Assembly: GCA_016868665.1 (NCBI GenBank)
Contig: VGGK01000009.1
Coordinates: 1 to 64,000 of the forward strand
Origin: Chlorobiota bacterium
GTDB lineage: Bacteria > Bacteroidota > Chlorobiia > Chlorobiales > Chlorobiaceae
Length of the DNA stretch: 64,000 bases
Direction of reading: 5' to 3'
This document shows, one piece after another, positions 17,813-30,808 of the stretch. Under the pieces are notes generated by a model that saw nothing but the letters and a program-made list of their open reading frames with translations, searched no databases and had not been told where the DNA came from. Each line of letters begins with the position of its first letter. Position 1 is the first letter of the stretch. The position numbers were made by a program, and so were the translations under genes.

Positions 17813-20800
17813 TTACATTGCTGATTCCTCGCCTTCCCCTTCAGTCGTCGTCACCGGCTCTTCGACGCGTTCTGCAGCTTTCTGGGCTTCGCCGCTCAAC
17901 CTGATACTGCGATAACGCTTCAGACCCGTACCTGCAGGAATGAGCTTGCCGACAATAACGTTTTCCTTGAGTCCGAGAAGATTGTCGATCTTTCCTGAAA
18001 CGGCTGCATCGGTCAGAACTTTTGTGGTCTCCTGGAATGATGCGGCAGAAATAACGCTCTCGGTCTGCAGGGCGGCACTGGTGATTCCAAGCAGAACGGG
18101 GTGTGAGGTTGCCTGAAGCGCAGGTTCGAACACCACCATCTTCTTGCTGTTTTTACGAAGCTCGCGATTGAGCTTGGTAATATCGCGCATTTTGTACAGC
18201 TGGCCGTCCTGTATCCTTGCCGGAGCATCACCCCGATCGGTTACCCTGACCTTTTCAGCAACATTCTCGTTGGCCTCCATGAAAACGCTCCTGTCGATAA
18301 GGTCGCCGGGAAGCAGATCGGTGTCGCCCGGTTCTTCAACGCGGACTTTCTGAAGCATCTGACGGACAATGACCTCAAGGTGCTTGTCGTTGATCTCTAC
18401 GCCGGCGTTGATCTGGTAGACCTTCTGAATTTCGTTGACGAGATATTGCTGAACGGCATTAGGACCCTGAATCCTGAGAATATCCTGAGGGGAAACTGCT
18501 CCATCCGTCATCGGATCACCTGCCTTGACCTCATCTCCCTCGTTGGCAAGTACATGCTTGCCGACCTGGACATAATAGATCTTTTCTTCGCCAAAATCGT
18601 TTTTAACCTTGATCTCCTTGCTGCTCCTGCGCTGCGAACCGAAACTGACGTATCCGTCGATCTCGGAAACAATAGCAGGATCGGACGGAATGCGAGCTTC
18701 AAACAACTCGGTCACTTTGGGAAGACCAGCCGTAATGTCACCGCCGACACGATCGAGGTTTCTGGGAACTTTCGCCACAACATCGCCCGGAAGAACCTTC
18801 TGACCGTCCTCGACATAGAGGTTGGACTTGATCGGCACAGGATAGGTCTTCCTTATCTCGCCTGCCGTATCAATAATCATGATACGCGGTTCGCGCGTCT
18901 CGTTCGCACGCAGCTTCGATCGCCAGTTGATGATGGTATGCTGCGCGAAACCGGTCTGCGGATCGACCTCCTCTTTGTAGGTAACGCCTTTTTCAATATC
19001 GGCAAACCGCACCGTTCCCGGAATTTCGGCAATGATCTGGGTATTGTTGGGCTCGCTGCTGAAAAGCACCTGATCCTTTCTCACCATGTCGCCGTGCTTG
19101 CAGGCAAGATGGGCGCCATGAGGAATCACGTAGCGCTTAAGAATCTTTCCGGAATCGGGATCGACGATATTGATCTTGCCGTTCTTCTGGATCACAATAG
19201 TGCGCATCTCTTCAATTCCGTCCTCGTTGATGCTGCTGTGTTCGACGCTCTTGACGTCCTCGAATTCGACGACGCCTTCGTTGAATGCCTTGGTTTCGGT
19301 TTCGGAAATACCGCCCTGGGCTGTACCGCCCTGATGGAAGGTGCGAAGCGTCAGCTGGGTACCCGGCTCGCCAATGGACTGGGCGGCAATGACGCCGACA
19401 GCTTCACCGATTTCCACAAGCTTGTGGACGGCAAGGTTCGTTCCATAGCATTTCGAACAGATGCCGATTTTTGATTCACAGGTAAGCACCGAACGGATTT
19501 CCGCCTCTTCGACTCCCGCAGTCTCCTGAATGAGATCGGCAAGCTCGTCGGTTATGATCTCTCCGGCTTTGACGACCACAATATTGTTAAGCGTATCGTA
19601 TATATCGCGCGCGGCTACACGTCCGCGGATCTTCTCGCGGAACTTGATCTGTCCGCTGGTTTCTTCTTCGATGTTACGATGCACATGCAATCCTCTTGTC
19701 GTTCCGCAGTCGTCGATGGTGACGATGACATCCTGAGCAACATCGTGCAGCCTTCTGGTAAGGTATCCCGCATCTGCGGTTTTCAGCGAGGTATCGGAAA
19801 GACCTTTACGGGCACCGTGTGTCGAAATGAAGTATTCGAGCACCGTAAGACCCTCCTTGAGGTTCGAGATAATCGGGTTTTCGATGATCTCACCGGGCTG
19901 GCCGGACATGGATTTCTGCGGTCGGGCAATAAGACCTCGCATACCGGTCAGCTGGCGCACCTGTTCCCTCGAGCCTCGGGCGCCGGAATCGAGCATCATG
20001 TAGAGCGGATTGAATCCCTCGCGATCCCTCTTGAGTTTCTGGTAGGACTCTTCGGCAACGATATTGGATGTTTTCTGCCAGACGTCGACAATCTGGTTGT
20101 AACGCTCGTTATCGGTCAGCGTGCCGCGATTGTACTCCTTGACGACCTTGGTACTGTCCTTCTGGGCACTCTTGATGTGTCTGACTTTGGTTTCGGGCAC
20201 GATGGCGTCCGAAAGACCGACAGAAAGACCGCCTTTCATGGCATAATGGAATCCAACCTCCTTGATATTATCGAGGAACCGCGCTGTTTCCACGTTGCCG
20301 ACATCGCTGCTCAACCGGCCGATAAGCTCTTTGGCCACTTTTTTATCGATAACCCGATTGATGAAGCCGATGGATGCCGGAACATGCTGGTTGAAAATGA
20401 CCCTGCCGACTGTCGTAAGCAGCATTTTCTTCGCTTCGAGCTGCGAACGCAGCCATGCGTATTTTTCGCTCCCGGTATCGACGATAGTATCGAGCACTCT
20501 GAGCGGATCGAACTTCTGGTCGATCAGTCCGCTGTAGCTTACAAAAATCTGCGCATGCAGCCCCAAACGCTGTTCGTTATAGGCGATCAGCACGTCTTCC
20601 GTACTGTAGAAGAGTCGGCCTTCGCCCTCTTCGCCGGAGCGCGATTTGGTGAGGTAGTACATGCCGAGAACCATATCCTGTGAAGGAACGGTAACCGGCT
20701 TGCCCGACTGCGGCAGGATGAGGTTATGCGACGACAGCATCAGGAGCGACGCTTCAAGCTGCGCTTCCTGCGAGAGCGGAACGTGCACAGCCATCTGGTC

Positions 20801-22312
20801 ACCGTCGAAGTCGGCGTTGAACGCGGTACAGACCAGCGGATGAATCTGGATAGCCTTGCCTTCGATAAGCACCGGCTGGAAAGCCTGGATACCGAGACGG
20901 TGCAGCGTCGGGGCGCGGTTCAGGAGAACAGGACGTCCGTCGATCACTTTCTCGAGCACATCCCAGACAACGGGGTCTTTCTTGTCGATAAGCTTTTTGG
21001 CGGATTTTACCGATTTTGCTATGCCGCGTTCGACAAGACGGCGGATAACGAAAGGCTGAAACAGTTCGATGGCCATGCTTTTCGGAAGACCGCATTCGTG
21101 CAGCTTAAGTTCGGGTCCGACAACGATGACGGAACGGCCGGAGTAGTCAACCCTTTTTCCAAGCAGGTTCTGTCGGAAGCGGCCCTGTTTTCCCTTGAGT
21201 GCATCTGAAAGCGACTTCAAGGGTCTGTTCGACTCGCCGGTCTTGACCGCATTGGCTTTCCTGGAGTTATCGAACAACGCGTCGACCGCTTCCTGCAGCA
21301 TTCGCTTTTCGTTTCGGAGAATCACCTCCGGAGCACGGATATCGATCAGTTTTTTCAGGCGGTTGTTGCGAATGATCACCCGGCGGTAAAGATCGTTAAG
21401 ATCCGAAGTGGCAAAACGTCCTCCCTCGAGCGGAACCAGCGGCCTCAGCTCGGGCGGAATGACCGGAACGACCTCCATAACCATGTACTCGGGCTTGTTG
21501 CCTTCATAGACATAGGGTTCTGGAAGTTCATCCTCGGGAAAGAGCGCAACGCTCTTTCTGCGGGTTTTCTTCTGGGGTTCATAGCTTTTCCTGAACGACT
21601 CGACGACCTTGAGGCGCTTGAGCGCATCGGCCCGTTTCTGCTCCGAGCTGCTCTCGCGGAGCACTTTGCGCAGCATAACAGCGGTTTCGTTCAGATCGAT
21701 GTTTCTCAGGAGCAGATGAATGGCCTCCCCTCCCATCTTTGCGACGAACTTGGCAGGATCTGTATCATCGAGATCCTGATTATCTTCGTACTCGGTGATG
21801 ATCTGGAAATACTGTTCCTCGGTCAGGCGGTCAAGCTTTTTGATGCCCTGTTTTTCGCCGGGCTCTCCCGGATTGATGACCACATAGACTTCATAGTATA
21901 TGATTCTCTCGAGTTCCTTGGTTGAAAGATCGAGCAGTGCCCCTATCTTGCTGGGTACGGATCGGAAAAACCAGGTGTGCACGACCGGTACAGCCAGCGA
22001 TATATGGCCCATGCGCTCGCGCCTGACGCTTTTCGTGGTAACCTCCACACCGCATCGATCGCAAATGATGCCCTTGTAGCGAACTCGCTTGTATTTGCCG
22101 CAGTAACACTCCCAGTCCTTTGTAGGACCGAATATTTTTTCGCACATCAGGCCGTCGCGCTCCGGCTTGAACGTACGGTAGTTGATGGTCTCCGGTTTGA
22201 GCACCTCGCCCCGCGAATGGGCGAGAATGCTTTCAGGAGACGCTATGCTGAATTTTATCTTTGAAAAATCACCTTTTAACGGCGATGCTCCCTGTGAAAA
22301 AATCATAGTCAA
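17813..22312 (-). CDS. rpoC: RNA polymerase beta' subunit
   Basis: Catalytic subunit of RNA polymerase, 1499 residues. It has the N-terminal zinc-binding cysteines (around CYCGKYKR then CDRCG), the absolutely conserved [12 protein letters not shown] holding the active-site Mg, the trigger loop and a second zinc site (CGTTRG, then [13 protein letters not shown]). The C-terminus ends in an acidic Glu-rich tail. It is cotranscribed with rpoB, 64 bp upstream. Confidence 0.98.
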   Translation of the reverse strand: MTMIFSQGASPLKGDFSKIKFSIASPESILAHSRGEVLKPETINYRTFKPERDGLMCEKIFGPTKDWECYCGKYKRVRYKGIICDRCGVEVTTKSVRRERMGHISLAVPVVHTWFFRSVPSKIGALLDLSTKELERIIYYEVYVVINPGEPGEKQGIKKLDRLTEEQYFQIITEYEDNQDLDDTDPAKFVAKMGGEAIHLLLRNIDLNETAVMLRKVLRESSSEQKRADALKRLKVVESFRKSYEPQKKTRRKSVALFPEDELPEPYVYEGNKPEYMVMEVVPVIPPELRPLVPLEGGRFATSDLNDLYRRVIIRNNRLKKLIDIRAPEVILRNEKRMLQEAVDALFDNSRKANAVKTGESNRPLKSLSDALKGKQGRFRQNLLGKRVDYSGRSVIVVGPELKLHECGLPKSMAIELFQPFVIRRLVERGIAKSVKSAKKLIDKKDPVVWDVLEKVIDGRPVLLNRAPTLHRLGIQAFQPVLIEGKAIQIHPLVCTAFNADFDGDQMAVHVPLSQEAQLEASLLMLSSHNLILPQSGKPVTVPSQDMVLGMYYLTKSRSGEEGEGRLFYSTEDVLIAYNEQRLGLHAQIFVSYSGLIDQKFDPLRVLDTIVDTGSEKYAWLRSQLEAKKMLLTTVGRVIFNQHVPASIGFINRVIDKKVAKELIGRLSSDVGNVETARFLDNIKEVGFHYAMKGGLSVGLSDAIVPETKVRHIKSAQKDSTKVVKEYNRGTLTDNERYNQIVDVWQKTSNIVAEESYQKLKRDREGFNPLYMMLDSGARGSREQVRQLTGMRGLIARPQKSMSGQPGEIIENPIISNLKEGLTVLEYFISTHGARKGLSDTSLKTADAGYLTRRLHDVAQDVIVTIDDCGTTRGLHVHRNIEEETSGQIKFREKIRGRVAARDIYDTLNNIVVVKAGEIITDELADLIQETAGVEEAEIRSVLTCESKIGICSKCYGTNLAVHKLVEIGEAVGVIAAQSIGEPGTQLTLRTFHQGGTAQGGISETETKAFNEGVVEFEDVKSVEHSSINEDGIEEMRTIVIQKNGKINIVDPDSGKILKRYVIPHGAHLACKHGDMVRKDQVLFSSEPNNTQIIAEIPGTVRFADIEKGVTYKEEVDPQTGFAQHTIINWRSKLRANETREPRIMIIDTAGEIRKTYPVPIKSNLYVEDGQKVLPGDVVAKVPRNLDRVGGDITAGLPKVTELFEARIPSDPAIVSEIDGYVSFGSQRRSSKEIKVKNDFGEEKIYYVQVGKHVLANEGDEVKAGDPMTDGAVSPQDILRIQGPNAVQQYLVNEIQKVYQINAGVEINDKHLEVIVRQMLQKVRVEEPGDTDLLPGDLIDRSVFMEANENVAEKVRVTDRGDAPARIQDGQLYKMRDITKLNRELRKNSKKMVVFEPALQATSHPVLLGITSAALQTESVISAASFQETTKVLTDAAVSGKIDNLLGLKENVIVGKLIPAGTGLKRYRSIRLSGEAQKAAERVEEPVTTTEGEGEESAM

Positions 22313-22376
22313 TATCCTTCGTTAAACGACCGTTGTTATATCCCGTTATTGATCATACCGTTTTACAGCAGCTTTG

Positions 22377-25300
22377 CTAAGGGACTCTGTCATCGATACG
22401 GATTTCAAGCCCGAGACCCTGAAGCTCGCGAACCAGCACGTTGAATGATTCGGGAGTGCCGGGTTCCGGCAGGTTCTGACCCTTGACGATGGCTTCATAG
22501 GTCTTGTTGCGGCCGATAACGTCATCCGATTTGACCGTCAGCATCTCCCTGAGAATATTGGCCGCGCCGTAAGCTTCGAGCGCCCAGACTTCCATTTCAC
22601 CGAACCTCTGGCCGCCGAACTGGGCTTTACCTCCAAGCGGCTGCTGGGTGATGAGCGAGTAGGGACCCGTTGAACGGGCATGGATCTTGTCATCGACCAG
22701 GTGACTCAGCTTCAGCATGTAGATGTATCCTACCGTCACCTCGTCATCGAACTTCTCGCCGGTACGTCCGTCAAACAGACGGACCTTTCCGTGTACAGGC
22801 AGTCCGGCTTTTTCAAGCTCCTGCTGCACTTCTTCATAGGTCGCCCCGTTGAAAATCGGCGTTTTGAACTTGACGCCGAGCTTTTTGGCGGCCCATCCGA
22901 GCGACGTTTCATACAACTGACCGATGTTCATACGGCTCGGCACACCAAGCGGATTGAGCACGATATCGACCGGAGTGCCGTCTTCCATGAACGGCATATC
23001 TTCGATGGGCAGTATTTTGCCGACAACGCCCTTGTTGCCGTGACGACCGGCCATCTTGTCGCCGACCTGAATCTTGCGCTTCTGGGCAATGTATACCTTG
23101 GCAAGCTCCTCGATGCCGGGTGGCAGTTCGTCTCCTACGTTGAGTTTGTATTTTTCGTTTTCTCTCTCGTCGGCTATGTCTTTCAGCTTGAAACGGAACT
23201 CCTTGACAAGGCGGACAAGATTGTCGTTCGCCTTCTTCGATTCGACAATGCCTTTTGAGAAATCGATCGATTCGAGGAAGGGCAGGCCGCTGAAACGCGC
23301 AAGGATACTCTCATCGAAAATCGTGCCCTCAGGTACCAGCACCTTGCCTTTTTCATTGTATATGCCTGAACACTTCTTGCCTTCGAGAATCTGGCCGAGC
23401 CATTTGGCAAAACGCTTGCGCAGATCATACTCTTTCTGATCGTAACGCTTGTCGACGGCTTCGATTCGCTCCCTGACATCGAGGCCGATCTTTTTCTTTC
23501 GGCTGAACAGCTTGGTTTTGATAACGATCCCCTTCATGCCTGCGGGAACATGCATCGAGGCATCCTTTACGTCGCTGGATTTATCGCCGAAAATCGCGCG
23601 AAGCAGCTTTTCTTCAGGGGTTGGATCGCTCTCGCCTTTCGGTGTGATCTTGCCGACAAGTATATCGCGCTCTTTCACCTCGGCGCCAATACGAACGATA
23701 CCGTTTTCGTCGAGGTTCCTGAGTGCATCCTCGCTGACGTTGTAGATATCGCGGGTAAACTGTTCTTCTCCTCGCTTGGTGTCGCGCACATTGGCTTCGA
23801 ACTCGTGAATATGGATCGATGTGAACACGTCATCGTAAACAAGCCGTTCGCTGAGGATAATTGCATCCTCGAAGTTGTATCCTCTCCATGGCATGAACGC
23901 CACCAGAACGTTTTTTCCGAGAGCCAGTTCGCCCTCTTCCGTCGATGAACTGTCGGCAAGCACATCGCCTTTCTGAACTCTCTGGCCAATACGCACGAGC
24001 GGCTTCTGGGTTATGCACGTATCCTGGTTCGAACGCTTGAACTTGATGAGCTTGTAGGCTTTCAGACCCTCATCGGGATCGAGCATCGATATATGGCCAC
24101 CGTTTTCGGCATCGATATCGTACCTGACCATGATACAGTCTGCGGTTACTTCTTCAACGATACCGGACTCTTCGGCAACAATGACCGAACGCGAATCCCT
24201 GGCTACTTTAGCCTCCATGCCGGTACCGACGACCGGTGACTCTGAGGTAAGCAGCGGTACTGCCTGGCGCTGCATGTTCGCGCCCATGAGCGCGCGGTTG
24301 CCGTCATCGTGTTCGAGGAAGGGAATAAGCGCCGCCGCCGCACTGACGATCTGTACCGGAGAAACGTCCATGTAGTTTACATCCTCGGCAGGCACAAGCG
24401 GATAGTCGCCTTTGGTCCTGGCCTGGACCGACTCGACTGCGATTTTCTGCCCGTCGTCGAGCGGAATGCTGACCGGTACGGTAATCTTGTTCTCCTCATC
24501 CTCTGCGGAAAGCATCAGCACCGTATCAGTAACCTGCCCGTTTTCCACCACCCTGTAAGGCGTCTGGATAAAACCCTTGTCGTTGATTTCAGCATAAACA
24601 GACAAGGACGAGATCAGACCGATATTCGGACCTTCCGGCGTCTCGATAGGACAAAGCCTGCCGTAATGGGTATAGTGAACGTCGCGAACCTCAAATCCGG
24701 CGCGTTCACGCGTAAGACCGCCGGGTCCGAGCGCAGAAACCCTCCGCTTGTTGGTCATTTCGGCAAGCGGATTGGTCTGGTCCATGAACTGTGAAAGCTG
24801 GCTTGTGGCAAAGAAGCTCGATACGACGCTCGATACCGTGCGCGCGTTGATGAGGTCTGCCGGTGCGATCTTGTCGGAATCGCGGGAATTCAGCTTTTCA
24901 CGGACATTCTTTCCCATCCTTGCAAGCCCGACAACAAACTGGGCTGCAAGCTGCTCGCCAACTGAACGGACACGTCGGTTTGCAAGGTGATCAACATCAT
25001 CCACCTCCGCCTGACCATTGACCAGCTTGATAAGGTAGTTGATGACGGCAATGATGTCATAGTGCGTCAGTACAAGGATATCCTCTCCCAGCGGCTCTTC
25101 GGAAAATGACTGGATGGTCTGCAGTATTTTCTCATAAATTCTGTCCGACAGCTCTTTGAGTTCGGATTTGCCGTCAAGATATGACCGAAGCTCATCGAAC
25201 TCTGTTCCGAGCTTCTTGCGGATACGGTAACGTCCGACATCTCCGAGATCATACTTCTTCTGATTGAAAAAGGTTCTTTCAAGGAAACTTCTCGCCGCAT

Positions 25301-26294
25301 CGATATCAGGTGCCTCATTGGCACGCAGCTCCTCGTAAACTATTTCAAGCGCTTCCTCTTCGGTTGCCGAGCTGTCGTTGAGAATGGTATTGATGATGAT
25401 CGACTTGTCCTGGCCTTTGTCGTTGCCGGCATAATTCTTCATGACCTTGACGGTCTTGTAGCCGGCTGCGAGGATCTGCTCGAAAATATCTTCGGTAATG
25501 GCGGTCCTTGCGCTGACGACCTCTCCGGTCTGCATATCGACGATGTCTGAAGCAAGATACTGTCCGATCAGCTGTTCTCTCTTTCCGGCGCTCATCTTCA
25601 CCTCATCTACGAGGTCGAAAAGAGCGAGAATGTCCTCATCCCTCGCAAAACCGATCGCACGAAGAAGGGCGCTGACCAGAAAGTTCTTTTTCTGGTCGAT
25701 ATAGACGAAAATCTGGTTATTGATGTCGGTCTGAAACTCGATCCATGAGCCTCTGGTAGGAACAATCTTGGCCGAATACATCTTCTTGCCGTTCGGATGT
25801 ATAGCTTCACTGAACACGACACCCGGAGAACGGTGAAGCTGGGCAACCACCACCCGCTCTGCACCATTGACAATAAAGGTGCCTCGCTCGGTCATATATG
25901 GTATCCGTCCGAGATAGACTTCCTGCTGGATGGTCTCCTTCCAGTCGGCTTCATCCGGCTCGTCTTTGTAAGAAAGCTTGAGCTTTACCTTGAGCGAGAC
26001 GTCATAGGTGAGCCCTCGCTCGATACAATCCTCAACGGTATATTTGGGTTTATCGAAACTGTATGAGATATATTCAAGCAGATAGAGTCCGCGCGTGTCG
26101 GTTATCGGAAAAGCGCTGCGAAGCACTCTTTCCAGACCCTGATCGCGACGCTTTGCGAGAGGAACACTGTCTTGAATGAAATTATGAAATGAGTCCAACT
26201 GGACTTTTAATAAATCGGGAGGATCAATAATGCTTTGAATTTTCGAAAAGTCAATGGACGGTGTAGTTGTTGCATCAGCCACTTTCACATGCAC
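22377..26294 (-). CDS. rpoB: RNA polymerase beta subunit
   Basis: Second catalytic subunit, 1305 residues. The rifampicin region is intact ([20 protein letters not shown] and [10 protein letters not shown]), as are RPQKxx-type and C-terminal motifs such as [20 protein letters not shown]. The listed start is GTG at 26294; a second GTG two codons later is equally possible. The gap to rplL is about 200 bp and contains a hairpin that could trim or attenuate the transcript. Confidence 0.97.
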   Translation of the reverse strand: MHVKVADATTTPSIDFSKIQSIIDPPDLLKVQLDSFHNFIQDSVPLAKRRDQGLERVLRSAFPITDTRGLYLLEYISYSFDKPKYTVEDCIERGLTYDVSLKVKLKLSYKDEPDEADWKETIQQEVYLGRIPYMTERGTFIVNGAERVVVAQLHRSPGVVFSEAIHPNGKKMYSAKIVPTRGSWIEFQTDINNQIFVYIDQKKNFLVSALLRAIGFARDEDILALFDLVDEVKMSAGKREQLIGQYLASDIVDMQTGEVVSARTAITEDIFEQILAAGYKTVKVMKNYAGNDKGQDKSIIINTILNDSSATEEEALEIVYEELRANEAPDIDAARSFLERTFFNQKKYDLGDVGRYRIRKKLGTEFDELRSYLDGKSELKELSDRIYEKILQTIQSFSEEPLGEDILVLTHYDIIAVINYLIKLVNGQAEVDDVDHLANRRVRSVGEQLAAQFVVGLARMGKNVREKLNSRDSDKIAPADLINARTVSSVVSSFFATSQLSQFMDQTNPLAEMTNKRRVSALGPGGLTRERAGFEVRDVHYTHYGRLCPIETPEGPNIGLISSLSVYAEINDKGFIQTPYRVVENGQVTDTVLMLSAEDEENKITVPVSIPLDDGQKIAVESVQARTKGDYPLVPAEDVNYMDVSPVQIVSAAAALIPFLEHDDGNRALMGANMQRQAVPLLTSESPVVGTGMEAKVARDSRSVIVAEESGIVEEVTADCIMVRYDIDAENGGHISMLDPDEGLKAYKLIKFKRSNQDTCITQKPLVRIGQRVQKGDVLADSSSTEEGELALGKNVLVAFMPWRGYNFEDAIILSERLVYDDVFTSIHIHEFEANVRDTKRGEEQFTRDIYNVSEDALRNLDENGIVRIGAEVKERDILVGKITPKGESDPTPEEKLLRAIFGDKSSDVKDASMHVPAGMKGIVIKTKLFSRKKKIGLDVRERIEAVDKRYDQKEYDLRKRFAKWLGQILEGKKCSGIYNEKGKVLVPEGTIFDESILARFSGLPFLESIDFSKGIVESKKANDNLVRLVKEFRFKLKDIADERENEKYKLNVGDELPPGIEELAKVYIAQKRKIQVGDKMAGRHGNKGVVGKILPIEDMPFMEDGTPVDIVLNPLGVPSRMNIGQLYETSLGWAAKKLGVKFKTPIFNGATYEEVQQELEKAGLPVHGKVRLFDGRTGEKFDDEVTVGYIYMLKLSHLVDDKIHARSTGPYSLITQQPLGGKAQFGGQRFGEMEVWALEAYGAANILREMLTVKSDDVIGRNKTYEAIVKGQNLPEPGTPESFNVLVRELQGLGLEIRIDDRVP

Positions 26295-26441
26295 CTCGCT
26301 TTTATCAATTGCATGAATTTCTTACAGATTTAAATCATAACAAAGAACCATAAAGACTTTGCCGGAGAACAGCATCCGGCGGAGCCTCACACACATCACA
26401 ACTGGAACTGTCATCCGGGCGAAACTAATACAAACGGACAA

Positions 26442-26470
26442 AGCTCCGTCTCTCTGGGAGACGGAGCTTG
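26442..26470 (-). terminator. hairpin between rplL and rpoB (attenuator or processing site)
   Basis: A perfect 12-bp stem (26459-26470 with 26442-26453) with a 5-nt loop. On the minus strand only short T groups follow, so partial termination or RNase III cleavage fits better than full termination. The same place in E. coli has an attenuator and an RNase III site. Confidence 0.65.
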
Positions 26471-26495
26471 TTGTGGAAATGAGACGATTGAAAGA

Positions 26496-26873
26496 TCACT
26501 TCAGCTCTACGGCTGCACCTGCATCTTTCAATTCTTTGGCGATTTTTTCCGCTTCATCCTTGGATACGGCTTCTTTTACCGTTTTCGGCGCGCCGTCAAC
26601 AAGATCCTTCGCTTCTTTCAGTCCAAGACCGGTAAGGGCACGAACAACCTTGATCACGTTGATTTTGCTCTCGCCAGCAGCGGTCAGCACAACGTCGAAT
26701 TCGGTTTTCTCTTCAACCGCAGGAGCGTCACCTGCAGGAGCCGCAGCGGCAACACCTGCAACGATCGCGGGAGCCGCGCTGACGCCGAATTTTTCTTCCA
26801 GTGCTTTTACGAGTTCAGATGCTTCTGTAAGGGTAAGCTTACCAATTTCCTCTACAAGTGTTTCGATAGACAT
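26496..26873 (-). CDS. rplL: 50S ribosomal protein L7/L12
   Basis: A 125-residue stalk protein that recruits translation GTPases. It has the N-terminal dimerisation helices, an Ala/Gly-rich hinge (about 38-52) and the C-terminal domain with [16 protein letters not shown]. It follows rplJ by 68 bp and is standard for the family. Confidence 0.98.
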   Translation of the reverse strand: MSIETLVEEIGKLTLTEASELVKALEEKFGVSAAPAIVAGVAAAAPAGDAPAVEEKTEFDVVLTAAGESKINVIKVVRALTGLGLKEAKDLVDGAPKTVKEAVSKDEAEKIAKELKDAGAAVELK

Positions 26874-26941
26874 TATTTCCCTCTCTTGTTTGTTATATAA
26901 TAAAGTAAAATCTTGAGTGCGTAATAGACTTTTTCTTCGGA

Positions 26942-27460
26942 CTACTGCTTCTGTTTGGCAATCTGATCGAGAACCGAAACGAGATTCCGTGCCACCGCAT
27001 TGATAACCATCGGCACAGAACTGACGACGTTGTTGATGATGCCTGCTGAACGTCCGATGTTTTCGGTTTTTCCGAGCATCTCCGAAAGCAGATTGAGCTT
27101 ATCCTCACCGTAGACGACGCCGTCGATCGAAGCCATCTTGAACTTCAGCGCATCATTTGTTTTGCTGAACTTCTTTATGATTTTCGCCGGAGCGATCGGA
27201 TCATCGTACCCGAAAGCAACTGCGGTGGTACTCTTCAATCCGTCATCAAGCCGATCGCCTCGCGAAATCTCCTGAAGAGCTTTCCTGACAAGGGTATTTT
27301 TGATAACCTTATACTCGATGCCCGCTTTTCTGAACTCATTGCGAAGCTCGGCCATCTTTGCGACATTCAGACCCTGGTACTGCGTCAAATATATGCCCTG
27401 GGCCCTGCCGATCTTTTCGGCTACCTCCTGGACAATCTGCTCTTTTTTATCCCTTTTCAT
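26942..27460 (-). CDS. rplJ: 50S ribosomal protein L10
   Basis: A 172-residue protein anchoring L7/L12 to the ribosome. It begins [17 protein letters not shown], with the [21 protein letters not shown] region typical of L10. It starts 17 bp after rplA, inside the rplKAJL unit. Confidence 0.97.
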   Translation of the reverse strand: MKRDKKEQIVQEVAEKIGRAQGIYLTQYQGLNVAKMAELRNEFRKAGIEYKVIKNTLVRKALQEISRGDRLDDGLKSTTAVAFGYDDPIAPAKIIKKFSKTNDALKFKMASIDGVVYGEDKLNLLSEMLGKTENIGRSAGIINNVVSSVPMVINAVARNLVSVLDQIAKQKQ

Positions 27461-27477
27461 CGTATAAACCGTTTATG

Positions 27478-28167
27478 TTAGGCAACAAATTTTTCTTTCC
27501 TGACCTTAACGCTCGGAGACATCGTACTTGATACCGCAATACCTTGCAGGTACTGTCCCTTGGCGGCAGAAGGCTTCAGACGCACCACCTCTCTGACGAA
27601 ACTGGTAATATTCTCCACCAGGTGTTCGGGCTGGAAGGAAATCTTCCCTACCGGAGCATGAACGTTTCCAGCTTTATCGACTCTGAATTCGATTTTTCCG
27701 GCTTTCACCTCTTTAACGGCTTTAGCGACATCCACGGTTACCGTCCCGGATTTCGGGTTCGGCATAAGGCCACGAGGGCCAAGAATTTTTGCAACCTTGC
27801 CAAGCTGTCCCATCACATCGGGAGTGGCAATGATCACATCGACACCGGTCCATCCTGACTGGATTTTTTCGATATAATCCTCGAAACCGACAAAATCCGC
27901 ACCGGCATCTCTTGCCTCTTCAGCCTTGGCATCCTTGCACACAACCAGAACAGAAACGGTTTTACCCGTACCGTGAGGCAGCATTACCGTACCGCGGACA
28001 ACCTGATCGGCATGACGAGGATCAACGCCAAGTTTCAAGGCGACATCAACCGTCGCATCGAACTTCACGTTGGTGATTTCAACAATTTTACCGACGGCTT
28101 CAGCAAGATCGTACTCCTGCGTCCTGTCAAGCTTAGCCAAAGCTTCCCTGTATTTTTTTCCAGCCAT
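27478..28167 (-). CDS. rplA: 50S ribosomal protein L1
   Basis: A 229-residue L1-stalk protein; in many bacteria it also represses its own operon mRNA. It shows the motif [16 protein letters not shown] and ends normally. It lies 66 bp after rplK. Confidence 0.98.
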   Translation of the reverse strand: MAGKKYREALAKLDRTQEYDLAEAVGKIVEITNVKFDATVDVALKLGVDPRHADQVVRGTVMLPHGTGKTVSVLVVCKDAKAEEARDAGADFVGFEDYIEKIQSGWTGVDVIIATPDVMGQLGKVAKILGPRGLMPNPKSGTVTVDVAKAVKEVKAGKIEFRVDKAGNVHAPVGKISFQPEHLVENITSFVREVVRLKPSAAKGQYLQGIAVSSTMSPSVKVRKEKFVA

Positions 28168-28233
28168 TCTTTATTTATGATATAGTGGTTAAAAAAGCGG
28201 CCAAAGGCCTCCCACATCTGCGCATACAGTCAA

Positions 28234-28659
28234 TCAATCCTGTACGACAATCCCCATGCTTCTTGCAGTACCCATAACCATCTGTTCGGCACCGGCAAGA
28301 TCGACCGCATTGAGATCCTGCATTTTAAGCTCTGCGATTTTACGAACCTGCTCTGACGTAACGGTTCCGACCTTGTTCCGGTTCGGCTCGCTGGAGCCTT
28401 TCTGAAGCTTGGCCTCTTTCAGAAGCAGCACTGCAGCAGGCGGCGTTTTGGTGACGAACGTGAATGATTTGTCGGAATAAACGGTAATCACGACAGGAGT
28501 GATCATACCGGCCTCAGACTGGGTCTTCGCATTGAACTGCTTGCAGAACTCCATGATATTGACACCTTTCTGACCGAGAGCCGGACCGACCGGAGGAGCA
28601 GGATTAGCTCCGCCGGCAGGAATCTGAAGCTTGATAAAACCGATTACCTTTTTTGCCAT
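28234..28659 (-). CDS. rplK: 50S ribosomal protein L11
   Basis: A 141-residue protein of the GTPase-associated centre. It has the N-terminal proline-rich [17 protein letters not shown] and the C-terminal rRNA-binding domain. It lies between nusG and rplA in the usual order. Confidence 0.98.
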   Translation of the reverse strand: MAKKVIGFIKLQIPAGGANPAPPVGPALGQKGVNIMEFCKQFNAKTQSEAGMITPVVITVYSDKSFTFVTKTPPAAVLLLKEAKLQKGSSEPNRNKVGTVTSEQVRKIAELKMQDLNAVDLAGAEQMVMGTARSMGIVVQD

Positions 28660-28703
28660 AACCTCTTTCTATTCGGAAGCCTAAAGAAACTCAAGCTCCT
28701 TTA

Positions 28704-29279
28704 TTATTGTGAAACTGACTTAACCTGTGAAAAATCCAATTCGGTAGGAGTGCTGCGACCGAAAAAACTGATCATGACCTTTACCTTCATGCGTTCCGTA
28801 CAGACTTCGTGAACAATGCCGGTAAGAGAGCTGAACGGACCGTCGATAACCTTGACAGAGTCGCCGACCCTGAAAGGTGCCTCGATGACAGAGCGATGCT
28901 CAACAGCACTTTCGGGGACGAGTATCTTCTCAACCTCTTCGGGACGAAGCGGGGTAGGATTATCATCGACACCAAGAAACCCCATGACGGAGGGTATGTC
29001 GAGGATAAGATTTCTCGTCTGTTTGTCAAGAACCGCCTCTATGAGCACATAACCCGGAAAGGCATTTTTGGTCAGGCTCCGCTTTTTGCCGTTTTTCACC
29101 TCAACGAACCGCTCGTAAGGAACATAAACCTGAAGAATTTTATCCTCGAGACCGCACCGCTGCACCTCGGCCTCGATCCCCTCCTTAACCTTGCGCTCGT
29201 GACCGGAATAAATCCTGAGCGCATACCATCTCGGGACCGGAATCACCTGCTCGTCATCACTTTTTTTTCTCACACCCAT
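28704..29279 (-). CDS. nusG: transcription elongation/termination factor NusG
   Basis: A 191-residue factor that binds RNA polymerase and couples it to ribosomes or Rho. The NGN domain (WYALRIYSGHERKVKEGIE) covers about 18-130 and the KOW domain (FRVGDSVKVIDGPF) lies near 135-190. It starts 22 bp after secE. Confidence 0.97.
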   Translation of the reverse strand: MGVRKKSDDEQVIPVPRWYALRIYSGHERKVKEGIEAEVQRCGLEDKILQVYVPYERFVEVKNGKKRSLTKNAFPGYVLIEAVLDKQTRNLILDIPSVMGFLGVDDNPTPLRPEEVEKILVPESAVEHRSVIEAPFRVGDSVKVIDGPFSSLTGIVHEVCTERMKVKVMISFFGRSTPTELDFSQVKSVSQ

Positions 29280-29301
29280 CTCGACACCTCAACAGTGGTT
29301 A

Positions 29302-29493
29302 TTATAATAACCGGCCCATAACAGAATTTATTACCCAATCGACAACAAACGTAAACAAGGCCAGAATACCCGAAACCGTCAAGACCACTACGGTAAGATC
29401 TTTAGTCTCGTCCTTGGTCGGCCAGGTAACCTTGCGCATCTCACTCACAACATCACTATAGTACCGACCGATCTTTCCAGTAATTTTACCCAT
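29302..29493 (-). CDS. secE: preprotein translocase subunit SecE
   Basis: A 63-residue single-span membrane protein of the SecYEG channel. It has the conserved amphipathic motif MRKVTWPTKDE followed by one hydrophobic segment (about 34-56). I start at MGKITGK; an upstream TTG adds six residues. It is followed by nusG, the usual pair. Confidence 0.93.
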   Translation of the reverse strand: MGKITGKIGRYYSDVVSEMRKVTWPTKDETKDLTVVVLTVSGILALFTFVVDWVINSVMGRLL

Positions 29494-29539
29494 ATACAAG
29501 GCCCGCAACAAGAATCGTGAAAATATTCATGATAACCGG

Positions 29540-29612
29540 CACGTCAGGAGGGACTCGAACCCCCAACCTGCGGTTTTGGAGACCGCTGCTCTACCAATTA
29601 AGCTACTGACGT
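29540..29612 (-). tRNA. tRNA-Trp (anticodon CCA)
   Basis: A 73-nt cloverleaf with 7-bp acceptor stem (ACGTCAG/CTGACGT), anticodon loop CTCCAAA and T-loop GTTCGAGTCC. The 3' CCA is not encoded. It is the last of four tRNAs upstream of secE. Confidence 0.96.
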
Positions 29613-29638
29613 CTGTCAAACAACGCGAAACAGCGTGG

Positions 29639-29711
<73 letters not shown>

Positions 29712-29740
29712 CTCTCTGGAATCAACCTATAAAACATCTG

Positions 29741-29823
29741 TGGGTAGAGGAGGATTCGAACCTCCGAAGACATATGTCGACAGATTTACAGTCTGTTGCG
29801 TTTGGCCACTTCGCTATCTACCC
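29741..29823 (-). tRNA. tRNA-Tyr (anticodon GTA)
   Basis: An 83-nt class II tRNA with a long variable arm, acceptor stem GGGTAGA/TCTACCC and anticodon loop CTGTAAA. Confidence 0.96.
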
Positions 29824-29834
29824 GTTATGATCAG

Positions 29835-29907
29835 AGCTGGTGATGGGACTCGAACCCGCAACCTGCTGATTACAAGTCAGCTGCTCTACCAATTGAGCTA
29901 CACCAGC
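29835..29907 (-). tRNA. tRNA-Thr (anticodon TGT)
   Basis: A 73-nt cloverleaf with acceptor stem GCTGGTG/CACCAGC and anticodon loop CTTGTAA. It is the first of the Thr-Tyr-Thr-Trp cluster before secE. Confidence 0.96.
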
Positions 29908-29976
29908 AGCTCGTGTAAAAAACAGGGCAGGTAATATACCCTTCGTTTTTTTAAATACAAAGAAAAAAGAAACAAT

Positions 29977-30780
29977 TCATCGGTTCCCTTTTGCAGCCGC
30001 AAAAAACCCGGATATCCTGACAGCTGTTTTACGAGAAGCGAAACGCTGCAAAAAAACCAGAAAAAAGTCAAGAAGAGTCGGGTAAACCAGCATTCGCGGT
30101 TTTTCGAGGCTGCGTAAGACCGCACGCACGACCAACGAAACCGCGTATACCGGTAACTTTATGCCATGGCGGCCGTGTTGCGCCTTTTCGAGAAAACCGG
30201 TATCGACGAATCCCGGGCAGACCGCGATAACGTTTATGCCGGTTCCGTCAAGTTCTGCATGAAGTGCTTCGGTGAGCGTTATCATGAATGATTTCGTAGC
30301 AGAGTAGAGGGCAAGTCCGGGAACTCCCTGCGCGCCCCCAAGGGAAGCCATATTGATAACTGTTCCTTTTCTCTCGGCGAGCATCTCCGGGAGAAACAGA
30401 CGGATCAGTTTTGCTGAAGCTATGACATTGACCGACACGATTGTGTCGAGATCATGAAAAGGCAGATCGCTGAAAACGCCGGCACGGGATATTCCTGCGC
30501 AATTGACCAGAATTCTTACCGCGAGATCATGCTGTGCAGCAAAGCGGAATACCCGTTCAGGCCCATTGTGTTCAGCGAGATCCGAGGCACAGCAGAACAC
30601 CCGGCCGCCGTAACCTTCACGAAGTTCCTCAGCTAACGCCTCAAGCAGATCTCCGGACCGGGCAACAAGCAGGAGATGATGGCCTTTTCGGGCAAATGCT
30701 TCGGCAAGCGCCCTGCCGATTCCCATCGACGCTCCTGTAACAAGCGTAACCGGCAGACGTTTCAGTTCTTCGGAATTCAT
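29977..30780 (-). CDS. short-chain dehydrogenase/reductase
   Basis: A 267-residue classical SDR that reduces or oxidises an unknown substrate with NAD(P)H. The nucleotide-binding TGASMGIG is at 15-22, NCAG at 93-96, and the catalytic triad is S146, Y159, K163. The last 40 residues are hydrophobic and basic (LLDFFLVFLQRF), which may attach it to the membrane as in lipid-acting SDRs. It starts 28 bp after ispG on the same strand, so cotranscription is likely, but no pathway link is clear. Confidence 0.88.
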   Translation of the reverse strand: MNSEELKRLPVTLVTGASMGIGRALAEAFARKGHHLLLVARSGDLLEALAEELREGYGGRVFCCASDLAEHNGPERVFRFAAQHDLAVRILVNCAGISRAGVFSDLPFHDLDTIVSVNVIASAKLIRLFLPEMLAERKGTVINMASLGGAQGVPGLALYSATKSFMITLTEALHAELDGTGINVIAVCPGFVDTGFLEKAQHGRHGIKLPVYAVSLVVRAVLRSLEKPRMLVYPTLLDFFLVFLQRFASRKTAVRISGFFAAAKGNR

Positions 30781-30808
30781 CGTGAAATTACAGACTCCGC
30801 CGTTGCGG